A stretch of DNA of 6,112 bases from an uncultured Flavobacteriales bacterium (lineage in GTDB: Bacteria; Bacteroidota; Bacteroidia; Flavobacteriales_D; Crocinitomicaceae): contig CAJQOB010000243.1 in the NCBI GenBank assembly GCA_905479845.1, positions 1 to 6,112 on the forward strand, written 5' to 3'. A program made the translations under genes and the position numbers. Below the pieces are notes generated by a model, which was given only the letters and a program-made list of their open reading frames with translations, made no database searches and was not told where the DNA came from. Shown in pieces: positions 1 to 5,985 of this stretch (position 1 is its first letter; the number at the start of each line of letters is the position of its first letter).

Positions 1-1
1 A

Positions 2-34
2 TTGGCTATTCTGTGGTACATTCTGGGTGCTTAG
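2..34 (+). CDS. Possible C-terminal tail of an upstream membrane protein (partial)
   Basis: Read from base 2, the first bases encode LAILWYILGA followed by a TAG stop at 32-34. The composition (aliphatic and aromatic, no charge) would suit the last transmembrane helix of a protein that begins to the left of the window. The evidence is only ten codons. Frame 3 is also open, running to a TAA at 48-50 and ending in RMKKS, so the choice of frame is uncertain. No family can be assigned. Confidence 0.3.
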   Translation: MAILWYILGA

Positions 35-47
35 GATGAAAAAAAGC

Positions 48-55
48 TAAATTCG
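48..55 (+). promoter_or_regulatory. Weak candidate -7 box upstream of the alpha/beta hydrolase
   Basis: TAAATTCG matches the Bacteroidota -7 consensus TAnnTTTG at all but one position and lies 20 nt before the ATG at 75. No good -33 TTTG lies at the usual distance. The call is therefore weak, and the hydrolase may instead be read from an upstream transcript. Confidence 0.25.
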
Positions 56-74
56 TTGCAGATAAACCCTAGTC

Positions 75-758
75 ATGTCTCAAAACTCTATTCTTCTTTT
101 GCACGGCGCTCTTGGTAGCGAAGCACAATTCACAAAGCTCAAAAAGGAACTTTCATATTCATTTAATGTACACACTTTGACCTTTGAGGGTCATGGAGGT
201 CTTAGTTCGAACAGACCATTTTCTATGGAAGTTTTTGTCGAAAATGTTGTGGAGTATTTGGATGAAAACCGTCTGGAAAGCGTAAATGTTTTTGGGTATA
301 GCATGGGAGGGTTCGTGGCTCTTATGCTTGCAAAAGAGCATCCAAACCGAGTGAATAAAATCGTGACTTTGGGAACAAAATTTGCTTGGACTCCAGAGTT
401 TTCAGCTATGGAGGTTCGAAAATTGAATCCTGATAAAATTGAGGAGAAAGTGCCTCGTTTTGCTGATTTTTTACAAAAAGTACACAGGCCACTAGATTGG
501 AAAATGGTGGTAAGGAACACGGCAAACATGATGATTGATCTTGGAGTGGAGCGCCCATTGGAAAAGTATTATTCCTCCATATCAAACCCGACTTTAATCA
601 TGCTTGGAGGTTTGGATAATATGTCTACGGAGGAAGAGTCAAAACTTGTTGCCAAAGAACTACCGAACGGAGCGTTTCAATTAATTCCTGATGCGGAGCA
701 TCCGATTGAAAAAGTGAAGGCTTCTGAACTGTCTAAATTGATAGAAAGGTTTGTATGA
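75..758 (+). CDS. Alpha/beta-fold hydrolase
   Basis: This is a cytoplasmic serine hydrolase of the alpha/beta fold (Abhydrolase_6/MenH-like), 227 aa with no signal peptide. The family layout is complete: the oxyanion-hole HG motif at residues 10-11 (LLLHGALGS), the nucleophile elbow GYSMGG at 74-79 with Ser76, the acid Asp181 in GGLDNMS, and His209 in DAEHP. A short helical cap lies around residues 105-170. At 227 aa it is on the short side for the superfamily. The ATG at 75 is the first after an in-frame TAA at 63-65, and it puts the HG motif at the distance from the N-terminus usual for this family. The substrate cannot be read from the sequence; esterases, MenH-type lyases and lactonases all share these motifs. 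The next gene is 95 bp downstream with its own promoter, so the two need not be co-regulated. Confidence 0.88.
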   Translation: MSQNSILLLHGALGSEAQFTKLKKELSYSFNVHTLTFEGHGGLSSNRPFSMEVFVENVVEYLDENRLESVNVFGYSMGGFVALMLAKEHPNRVNKIVTLGTKFAWTPEFSAMEVRKLNPDKIEEKVPRFADFLQKVHRPLDWKMVVRNTANMMIDLGVERPLEKYYSSISNPTLIMLGGLDNMSTEEESKLVAKELPNGAFQLIPDAEHPIEKVKASELSKLIERFV

Positions 759-789
759 GAACAACTTGAAATTGGTTGGAGGTGTTGGC

Positions 790-823
790 TTTAGGATGAC
801 ATTTATAAATTAACTTATCTTTG
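790..823 (+). promoter_or_regulatory. Bacteroidota-type promoter of the histidine kinase gene
   Basis: TATCTTTG at 816-823 is a perfect match to the Bacteroidota -7 consensus TAnnTTTG, read by the phylum's divergent primary sigma factor. A TTTA at 790-793, 22 nt upstream, is the best candidate for the -33 TTTG element and is imperfect. Transcription would start near 830, giving a leader of about 24 nt before the ATG at 854. The 95-bp gap between the two genes otherwise shows no gene or strong hairpin. Confidence 0.6.
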
Positions 824-853
824 TAGTGCCTAAACTCCCTAATCATTCATGGA

Positions 854-2083
854 ATGTTTGAAAACATTGAGGCCATAAAGAGAAAAGCTTATTTTTTGGA
901 AGTAGTTAATGACTTCTCTTCCCGTCTTCTTCACGTGAACACAGTTGATGGTGCTGTTTGGGCCATTACTAAACACGCAGTGTCTCGCTTGAGCTATGCA
1001 GACTGTGTCGTTTATTTAGTAGATTCTTCAGGTGAATTTTTAATACAAAAAGCTGCTTATGGTCCTAAAAATGAGGGGGAATTTGACATCAAGAACCCAC
1101 TAATATTACGTATTGGGCAGGGCATTTGTGGACATGTGGCGAAAACAGGGATTTCAGAATGCATTAATGACACTTCGAAGGATCCGAGATATACGGTTGA
1201 TGATTCTGTTCGCCTGTCGGAAATTGCTGTTCCCATTCTCTCTCAAGGAAAAGTGATTGGTGTGATAGATTCTGAACATCCTGACAAAGATTTTTACTCT
1301 TCTCAAGACATTGAAATTCTCGAGACGGTTGCGTCTATGGTGTCTGTAAAGATTGATCAGGCCTTAGCTCTAGAACGTTTGGCTAACTATAAGGATGAAT
1401 TAGAAAAGAAGGTTGCGGAGAGTACGAGGGAGTTGCAAGTAACAATCGAAGAGTTGAAGGTTTCTCACGCTCAGATAGAACAGCGAAACAGAGAAAAAGA
1501 AACCTTGCTGCAAGAAATTCATCATCGCGTGAAAAATAACTTGCAGCTCGTTACAAGTCTTTTGAACCTTCATGCAAATCGTCTTGCTAACGACGAAGAA
1601 CGATTTGTTTTTCGCGATTGTCAAAGTCGAATCAAATCCATGTCAGCGGTTCATGAACAACTCTATCACAAGGGGAATTTGTCACGAATAGATGTAAAGG
1701 AATACATTGAGGAAATTTGTAAAGAGCTATTCTTTTCGTATCGATCAGAGGAAGTTATAAAGTTAAAATTGAATTTAGACCAGTACTATTTTGATATTGA
1801 AAAATCGATTCCGTTTGGGTTAATTCTGAATGAGCTAATCGTTAATGTTCTGAAACATGCCTTTCCAGCGAGTCGAGGAGGACTCGTTAGCATTGATTTA
1901 AAAGAGCATCCTTATTCCATCGAATTGTCAGTAAATGATGACGGTGTTGGATTCGACACAACTCTTCAGTATTCTACAATGGGATTAGATTTAGTGAATA
2001 CCCTTGTATCTCAAGTGGACGGGGAGTGTACTATTCTTTCGGTAGAATCAGGAACTCACTGCAATGTTATATTTCCCAAATAA
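854..2083 (+). CDS. Soluble GAF-domain sensor histidine kinase (HisKA_2 family)
   Basis: This is a 409-aa cytoplasmic two-component sensor kinase with no transmembrane segment or signal peptide, so it probably senses an internal signal. Domain order: a GAF sensor domain (about residues 18-170, with the characteristic GQGICGHVAKTG at 88-99 and IAVPILSQGKVIGVID at 124-139); a charged coiled coil (about 172-218); a HisKA_2 dimerisation/phosphoacceptor motif EIHHRVKNNLQ at 221-231; and a HATPase_c domain with N box LNELIVNVLKHAF (325-337, Asn326 and Asn331), G1 box DDGVGF (362-367) and a second glycine box around MGLDLV (376-381). His224, before RVKNN, aligns with the phosphorylated histidine of related HWE kinases; His223 is adjacent. 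All catalytic boxes are intact. No receiver domain or response regulator gene is in the window, so the partner is unknown. The ATG at 854 follows an in-frame TAG at 824-826 and sits just downstream of a good promoter. The GAF ligand cannot be predicted. Confidence 0.93.
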   Translation: MFENIEAIKRKAYFLEVVNDFSSRLLHVNTVDGAVWAITKHAVSRLSYADCVVYLVDSSGEFLIQKAAYGPKNEGEFDIKNPLILRIGQGICGHVAKTGISECINDTSKDPRYTVDDSVRLSEIAVPILSQGKVIGVIDSEHPDKDFYSSQDIEILETVASMVSVKIDQALALERLANYKDELEKKVAESTRELQVTIEELKVSHAQIEQRNREKETLLQEIHHRVKNNLQLVTSLLNLHANRLANDEERFVFRDCQSRIKSMSAVHEQLYHKGNLSRIDVKEYIEEICKELFFSYRSEEVIKLKLNLDQYYFDIEKSIPFGLILNELIVNVLKHAFPASRGGLVSIDLKEHPYSIELSVNDDGVGFDTTLQYSTMGLDLVNTLVSQVDGECTILSVESGTHCNVIFPK

Positions 2084-2101
2084 AGATCCGAATATCGATC
2101 T
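2084..2101. repeat. Short inverted repeat in the convergent 34-bp junction
   Basis: AGATC and GATCT form perfect 5-bp arms around an 8-nt loop, immediately after the kinase stop codon. It is the only symmetric element in the 34 bp separating the kinase from the oppositely oriented transporter gene. It could act as a weak bidirectional terminator, but it has no GC-rich stem and no T tract, so that role is doubtful. Confidence 0.2.
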
Positions 2102-2117
2102 CAACCGACTCAGGTAT

Positions 2118-3032
2118 CTAGGCCTTTCGGAAACTACCAGTTGAAGTTAAAAAGACACCTACAAAAATAACTAACATGTACCCAACCTTTTCAAGGGTAA
2201 TGGTATCTGTATAGTCTTCAGACAGACCCCACATTCCAAACAGAAATGTAAAGATCATTACCAACACAGGCTGAAGGTAAATGTAGGAACTCGAAACAGA
2301 AGGGCTCAAGAATTTCAATCCGTAAACCGTTAAAAGGTAGGCGAAGAACGTGACACCGACAATGACGTAGAGAATTTTCATTACTACGTCGATAGGAATT
2401 TGACTGAAGTTCGTTTCTGCGAGATCCATCAGAGTTGGAGGGTAGAAGAGCACATACAACAAACCAAATGAGAAGATGTAAGTGATGACAGTGAAGGGCT
2501 TGTATTTCTTCATAAGTGGTTTCACTAAAACCAAGTAAATAGCATAGCTAGCCGCATTGATGAATAAGAAAAGGTCTCCCAGCAAGGAGTCTCCAGATCC
2601 CGTTCCTGCCGTCAATGTCAAGAGAATCGCTCCAGTTGCACCTATGATGATTCCTACAGATTTTTGCCAGGTTATTTTTTCTTTCAGAATAAAAAAGGAA
2701 AGGATGACAACCAGTATCGGATTGATCGTCATGATAATTCCAGCATTAATGGAGGAGGAAAGATTTAACCCATTAAAGAAGAACAATTGATTCGCGGCAA
2801 CGCCAAAGATTGCGCATACAGCCAACCGGAGAATATCTTTCCGCTCAACCTTCTCCTTTACGAAGAACAATTTGATGATCCAGAATAGGAGAGAAGCTCC
2901 TGCTACACGCAATAGAATAAACACATTTGGCGTCAGGTAATTCGGCATGACACCTTTGGCGATAATATGGTTTGCGCCGTAAAGTGCGTTAACAATAAAA
3001 AGTGCAAGGTGCGCGCGTAAGATGTTACTCAC
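2118..3032 (-). CDS. EamA/DMT-family transporter (GTG start)
   Basis: This is a 304-aa inner-membrane protein of the drug/metabolite transporter superfamily with two EamA repeats (about residues 7-139 and 150-297). About ten hydrophobic helices can be seen: 8-26, 33-55, 67-85, 94-116, 124-141, 150-170, 180-197, 216-236, 246-267 and 281-297. The first repeat carries the typical motif SSSINAGIIMTINPILVVIL (92-111) followed by LKEKITW; the second has the equivalent PSVSSSYIYLQPVLVMI (244-260). Family members export metabolites such as amino acids; the substrate here is unknown. The start is GTG: an in-frame TAA lies 12 nt upstream with no ATG between, and the first internal ATG (Met29) would remove helix 1. 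The GTG sits 2 nt after the TAG of the ArsC-like gene, which points to translational coupling. It is the last gene of the minus-strand train. Export of a kynurenine-derived compound is conceivable but only guessed from position. Confidence 0.92.
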   Translation of the reverse strand: MSNILRAHLALFIVNALYGANHIIAKGVMPNYLTPNVFILLRVAGASLLFWIIKLFFVKEKVERKDILRLAVCAIFGVAANQLFFFNGLNLSSSINAGIIMTINPILVVILSFFILKEKITWQKSVGIIIGATGAILLTLTAGTGSGDSLLGDLFLFINAASYAIYLVLVKPLMKKYKPFTVITYIFSFGLLYVLFYPPTLMDLAETNFSQIPIDVVMKILYVIVGVTFFAYLLTVYGLKFLSPSVSSSYIYLQPVLVMIFTFLFGMWGLSEDYTDTITLEKVGYMLVIFVGVFLTSTGSFRKA

Positions 3033-3034
3033 GT

Positions 3035-3388
3035 CTATGAGTTAAAGGATTCCACTGCTTCCGCTACAACCTTTTTTGAATTTCCAATGAATACTTCCTC
3101 TCCATTAATCATGAAAGGTCGTTTCAAAAAGGTGTACTCTTCGAGCATATATTTTTTGAAGTCGGCTTCAGAGAGCTCCATTTTGTTGAGCCCCATGGAG
3201 CGATATTTCATCGCTTTTTTTGAGAAGAGTGCCTCGTATGACCCCATCTTTTCCTTTAGCCAATCAAGTGTTTTTTCGTCAATTCCTTCCTTCTTGATGT
3301 CTTGTAGTTCAACATCCGACCCTGGATTGATCTCTTTGATAATACGAACGTTCGTTGAACAGGATGAAAGGTGATATATTTTTTTCAT
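3035..3388 (-). CDS. ArsC/YffB-family thioredoxin-fold protein (arsenate reductase-like)
   Basis: This is a 117-aa cytoplasmic protein of the ArsC/Spx superfamily, about the normal length. The N-terminus IYHLSSCST (residues 4-12) aligns with the ArsC active-site loop IYHNPACGT and puts Cys10 at the catalytic position. Further on, SYEALFSKKAMKYRSMGL (50-67) resembles the GWEALLN...WRKL segment of YffB, and FLKRPFMINGEEVFIG (87-102) carries the conserved KRP with Arg90. The loop departs from classical ArsC: C-S-T-N-V replaces C-G-T-S-R, so the Ser and Arg after the Cys are missing. Databases would probably name it arsenate reductase, but the loop and the absence of any ars neighbour argue for a more general redox or regulatory role. 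It starts 33 nt after the beta-rich protein gene and ends 2 nt before the transporter GTG, so all three are probably co-transcribed. Confidence 0.85.
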   Translation of the reverse strand: MKKIYHLSSCSTNVRIIKEINPGSDVELQDIKKEGIDEKTLDWLKEKMGSYEALFSKKAMKYRSMGLNKMELSEADFKKYMLEEYTFLKRPFMINGEEVFIGNSKKVVAEAVESFNS

Positions 3389-3421
3389 TGCGCTTTTTGT
3401 TGAGTTCGGGCTTCGATATTT

Positions 3422-4333
3422 TTAGTTACCCATCATATACTCGTCGTTCTTCTTCTTGTCGTCTGGGTTTCCATCAACACCGTTGCACGACCCCTTATTT
3501 TTCTTTTTGAATAAGTTGATCACTTTCACGTGAAGGAAAACTGGCCAGTAACGAGATGAGAACCAGTAATTAGCAGGATTGGCTTTGTTCCATTCCCAAA
3601 TACCAACAACAGGAGCACGCAAGCCAATAAAAAGATTTGTTCCTTTTCTCATTTTAAAACCAACGCTGCCTCCTAGGTGCATTTGGGCTACAAGCGGTTT
3701 GTGGTATTTAATAGCCGGTGAAAATGGAACAGAGTACGTATTGTGGTAATTTGAATTTTGATCTGCAGTAATTAAACGATAGTCAACATTGAATCCAATG
3801 TGCGTATCGAAGAATACTTTTTCCCACTTCTTTGGAGTGAATGACCTGTGAAGACTGAATCGTCCAGTAACATATCCATTGTAAAATTTCTCGAAACCAG
3901 ATTCATCTGTACTCACTACATTTCCTCCGATATCCGTGTAATTGATAGTTGTTTGTTCCTTTCCACCGATGTATTTGAAACCAAGTCCCCAATCGATCAT
4001 GTTGAATATCACAACTCTCTTTTTTGCTGGATCTCCAACCGCAATAGGGTTTTTGAGGTAGTGCGCCAATCCGATATCAATGTACCCACCAAATCTTCCT
4101 TTTGGATCTATTTCATAGTTCCCTCGAGAGCCAGAGTTATTGAAATCACCAGTAAGTGTTTTCGAACGAGTGAAAGAATATGCTGGTCCAAGTTCAATTT
4201 GTAAACCTGTAAGTCGCAATTCACGTCGATCTACTTTTCCAAAGGCTTTTTTTCGTGATCCTGGGGAGAAATCTTTTTGGGCAAACGATGACGCAGCCAA
4301 TCCGATGATGATTAATGTGATGAGTTGTTTCAT
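3422..4333 (-). CDS. Secreted, probable outer-membrane beta-barrel protein of unknown function
   Basis: I do not recognise a named family. From the ATG at 4333 the product is 303 aa with a clean signal peptide: MKQ, a hydrophobic core LITLIIIGLAASS, and a probable type I cleavage site SFA|QKD after residue 18. The mature part is rich in alternating aromatic, glycine and polar residues (for example LQIELGPAYSFTRS at 44-57, FGGYIDIGLAHYL at 81-93, QMHLGGSVGFKMRKG at 217-231, TNLFIGLRAPVVGIW at 232-246), as expected for membrane beta strands. It ends in a hydrophilic Lys/Asp/Asn-rich tail (about 276-303) with one Cys at 283. No SPOR, OmpA-like or type IX sorting domain is visible. A longer reading from 4363 would add ten residues before the signal peptide and overlap kmo by 17 nt; the ATG at 4333 leaves a 13-nt gap after the kmo stop and is preferred. 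Its link to kynurenine metabolism is unknown. Confidence 0.78.
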   Translation of the reverse strand: MKQLITLIIIGLAASSFAQKDFSPGSRKKAFGKVDRRELRLTGLQIELGPAYSFTRSKTLTGDFNNSGSRGNYEIDPKGRFGGYIDIGLAHYLKNPIAVGDPAKKRVVIFNMIDWGLGFKYIGGKEQTTINYTDIGGNVVSTDESGFEKFYNGYVTGRFSLHRSFTPKKWEKVFFDTHIGFNVDYRLITADQNSNYHNTYSVPFSPAIKYHKPLVAQMHLGGSVGFKMRKGTNLFIGLRAPVVGIWEWNKANPANYWFSSRYWPVFLHVKVINLFKKKNKGSCNGVDGNPDDKKKNDEYMMGN

Positions 4334-4346
4334 AATTTCTCGACGA

Positions 4347-5693
4347 TTAAATTTTTTCAGCAATTTGATTCATGATTTCTTGCGAATCCCACTCAGCAGT
4401 GATGTTCGGATTCTTCATGATTTCATCCATAATTCGGCTTTGCGCTTTACCATTTGCAATCGCTTCGCTGTATCTAATATTACTAAATGTCACTTGAGAG
4501 TATAACGGAAGCCACTTCTCTGGGTACAGTTTAGAAAACTTTGCCTCAATTTTCTTACGCAGTAAGAACATCGGATCGGCAACGTAATCCCGCATTACGT
4601 GATAATTGTACAAGGATAAATCTTGCAATGCATCACCATCTGGTTTACGTTCAATACTGTATTCAGCGAAGACTTTTTCCCAGTCTTCATTGTGTTTTTG
4701 CATCAAGCGCCACATGACGGTACAATCTTCAAATGCGCCATTCATTCCTTGTCCGTAAAACGGAACTGTTGCATGCGCGGCATCTCCCATCATGGCTGTT
4801 TTTCCATGGTGCCAAGGGTAAGAACGCATAATTGCCAGAGATGATAAAGGGTGATCTTCCCAAGCATCTGCAATTTCAGGCATCATTTCGTAGAAATCAG
4901 GGAAGGTTTCTTTGAAGAAGTTGTCTACTTTTTCTTTTGAATCCAATGAATTGAAAGAGTTCTCTCCTCCATCATAAGGCATGAATAAGGTACATGTAAA
5001 TGATCCATCTTCATTGGCAAGCGCAATCAACATAAATCGACCTCGCGGCCAAATGTGAAGCGCATTTTTATCCATTTTGTAGGAACCGTCTTCATTTGCT
5101 GGAAGCAAAATTTCGCGGTATCCATCATCAATAAAATCTTGAGAGAAATCGAAGCGATCTAGCTTCTGCATTCCTTTGTATCGAACAGCGGAAAATGCAC
5201 CATCACAAGCAAAAACTACATCAGCCTGGTCGTGAACAGTTTCGTTCGTTTCTTTATTGATCAACTGAACTTTTCCAGCTTCCAAATCGACATCATTGCA
5301 GTGGTGATTGTAATGAATGGTTGCATTGCCATCTTGCTCCGCAATATCCATCATGCGTGCGTTTACACCTCCACGTGAAATTGAGTAAATCGCTTGCCCC
5401 TCTTGTCCATAAGGTTGATAAGAAAGATCTCCTTCTTCGCTGTGCATAATTCGACCTGTCATTGGAATTGCCAAGTCGCGAACTTTATCTCCTACTCCAA
5501 CAGCATCGAGGGCAGTCCATCCTCTAACGGATAATGCCAAGTTGATGGATTTTCCAGCAGAAATTTCTGCTTTACGGATGTCAGATCGCCGTTCGTAAAT
5601 TGTGACTTTGTATCCTGCTTTCGATAAGTAAACAGCCCACAATGAACCTACTAATCCAGCACCAACAATGATTGCACTTTTTTCTTTACTCAT
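4347..5693 (-). CDS. kmo: Kynurenine 3-monooxygenase
   Basis: This FAD-dependent aromatic hydroxylase converts L-kynurenine to 3-hydroxykynurenine using NADPH and O2, in tryptophan degradation or the de novo NAD pathway. At 448 aa it has normal bacterial length. Visible motifs are the Rossmann GAGLVG (residues 11-16) with the ribose-binding Glu34 in IYERRSDIR, the family motif GKSINLALSVRG (47-58), Arg81 and Tyr95 at the spacing of the substrate-contacting Arg/Tyr pair known from yeast and Pseudomonas KMO, SFTCTLFMP (231-239), the second FAD motif GDAAHATVPFYGQGMNGAFED (303-323, with GD at 303-304 and GQGMN at 314-318), and the C-terminal VTFSNIRYSEAI (401-412). The hydrophobic C-terminal membrane anchor of eukaryotic KMO is absent, so the enzyme should be soluble. 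The start lies 2 nt after the stop of the small membrane-protein gene, suggesting coupled translation, and the kynureninase end is just upstream. All key residues look intact. Confidence 0.97.
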   Translation of the reverse strand: MSKEKSAIIVGAGLVGSLWAVYLSKAGYKVTIYERRSDIRKAEISAGKSINLALSVRGWTALDAVGVGDKVRDLAIPMTGRIMHSEEGDLSYQPYGQEGQAIYSISRGGVNARMMDIAEQDGNATIHYNHHCNDVDLEAGKVQLINKETNETVHDQADVVFACDGAFSAVRYKGMQKLDRFDFSQDFIDDGYREILLPANEDGSYKMDKNALHIWPRGRFMLIALANEDGSFTCTLFMPYDGGENSFNSLDSKEKVDNFFKETFPDFYEMMPEIADAWEDHPLSSLAIMRSYPWHHGKTAMMGDAAHATVPFYGQGMNGAFEDCTVMWRLMQKHNEDWEKVFAEYSIERKPDGDALQDLSLYNYHVMRDYVADPMFLLRKKIEAKFSKLYPEKWLPLYSQVTFSNIRYSEAIANGKAQSRIMDEIMKNPNITAEWDSQEIMNQIAEKI

Positions 5694-5695
5694 GC

Positions 5696-5920
5696 TTATT
5701 TTCTTTTCCAGTTACGGGAATATGTTGTTTCAAAATATTTGTTCCGTTGTCGTTGAGCCACTTTTTTCTTGTGATAACGTGCACTCATCCGCCAAATCAC
5801 GATTCCACCAATTAGCACGGCACCAGCCTGCATAATCATGTTCATGTACGTAGAGGTGTCCGCCATTGCCCCAGCGTATTTCGCCTTAATCAACAATTGG
5901 ACAGCTGCTTCGTCGTACAT
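5696..5920 (-). CDS. Small single-pass membrane protein between kynU and kmo
   Basis: This 74-aa protein is of no family I recognise. It has a short N-terminal part (1-26) that could form an amphipathic helix, one hydrophobic segment (about 27-45, MIMQAGAVLIGGIVIW and flanks), and a strongly basic C-terminal tail (46-74) with eleven Lys/Arg and only one acidic residue. By the positive-inside rule the tail should face the cytoplasm, with the N-terminus outside. A signal peptide is unlikely because the charged region follows the helix. The ATG at 5920 lies 65 nt after the kynureninase stop and has an A-rich leader; Met19 is a possible alternative start. Its TAA ends 2 nt before the kmo ATG, which strongly supports a real, translated gene. 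A membrane tether or docking partner for the soluble Kmo or KynU is a guess from position alone. Confidence 0.72.
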   Translation of the reverse strand: MYDEAAVQLLIKAKYAGAMADTSTYMNMIMQAGAVLIGGIVIWRMSARYHKKKVAQRQRNKYFETTYSRNWKRK

Positions 5921-5948
5921 GATTTAATCGTTTTTTGTTCTTGATCCG

Positions 5949-5959
5949 TCGTTGAACGA
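5949..5959. repeat. Short perfect inverted repeat in the kynU-small gene gap
   Basis: TCGTT-G-AACGA is an 11-bp perfect inverted repeat in the middle of the 65-nt spacer. As RNA it can form only a 3-bp stem with a 5-nt loop, so it is not a terminator. It has the symmetry of a small operator, but a single short palindrome may be chance. Confidence 0.15.
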
Positions 5960-5985
5960 ATCGGCTTCTTAAAATTACGAATTCT

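Noticed and set aside
159..529. Minus-strand open frames opposite the alpha/beta hydrolase
   Set aside because: They are antisense to a gene with a complete catalytic triad; the products are Ser/Phe/Thr-rich shadow translations with no recognisable motif.
849..878. Nine-codon open frame (MECLKTLRP) starting at the ATG 5 nt before the kinase start
   Set aside because: It is out of frame, short and overlapping. It could interfere with initiation, but nothing in its sequence suggests a leader peptide or attenuator.
1400..1624. Minus-strand 74-codon open frame inside the histidine kinase gene
   Set aside because: It is antisense to the coiled coil and phosphoacceptor region, with no motif and no supporting promoter.
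2084..2117. Intrinsic terminator between the convergent kinase and transporter genes
   Set aside because: The only hairpin candidate has a 5-bp stem without GC richness and no T tract on either strand; it is kept only as a low-confidence inverted repeat.
4334..4363. Upstream ATG at 4363 as the start of the beta-rich secreted protein
   Set aside because: It would add MLKKFNRREI before a clean signal peptide and overlap kmo by 17 nt; the ATG at 4333 gives a normal signal peptide and a 13-nt gap.
3848..4505. Open frames on the + strand opposite the beta-rich protein and the end of kmo
   Set aside because: They overlap well-supported minus-strand genes, overlap each other, and their translations show no domain, signal peptide or family motif.
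5921..5985. Internal promoter ahead of the small membrane-protein gene
   Set aside because: TAATTTTA on the minus strand misses the final G of TAnnTTTG, and no TTTG lies at the right distance, so the gene is better explained by read-through from kynU.
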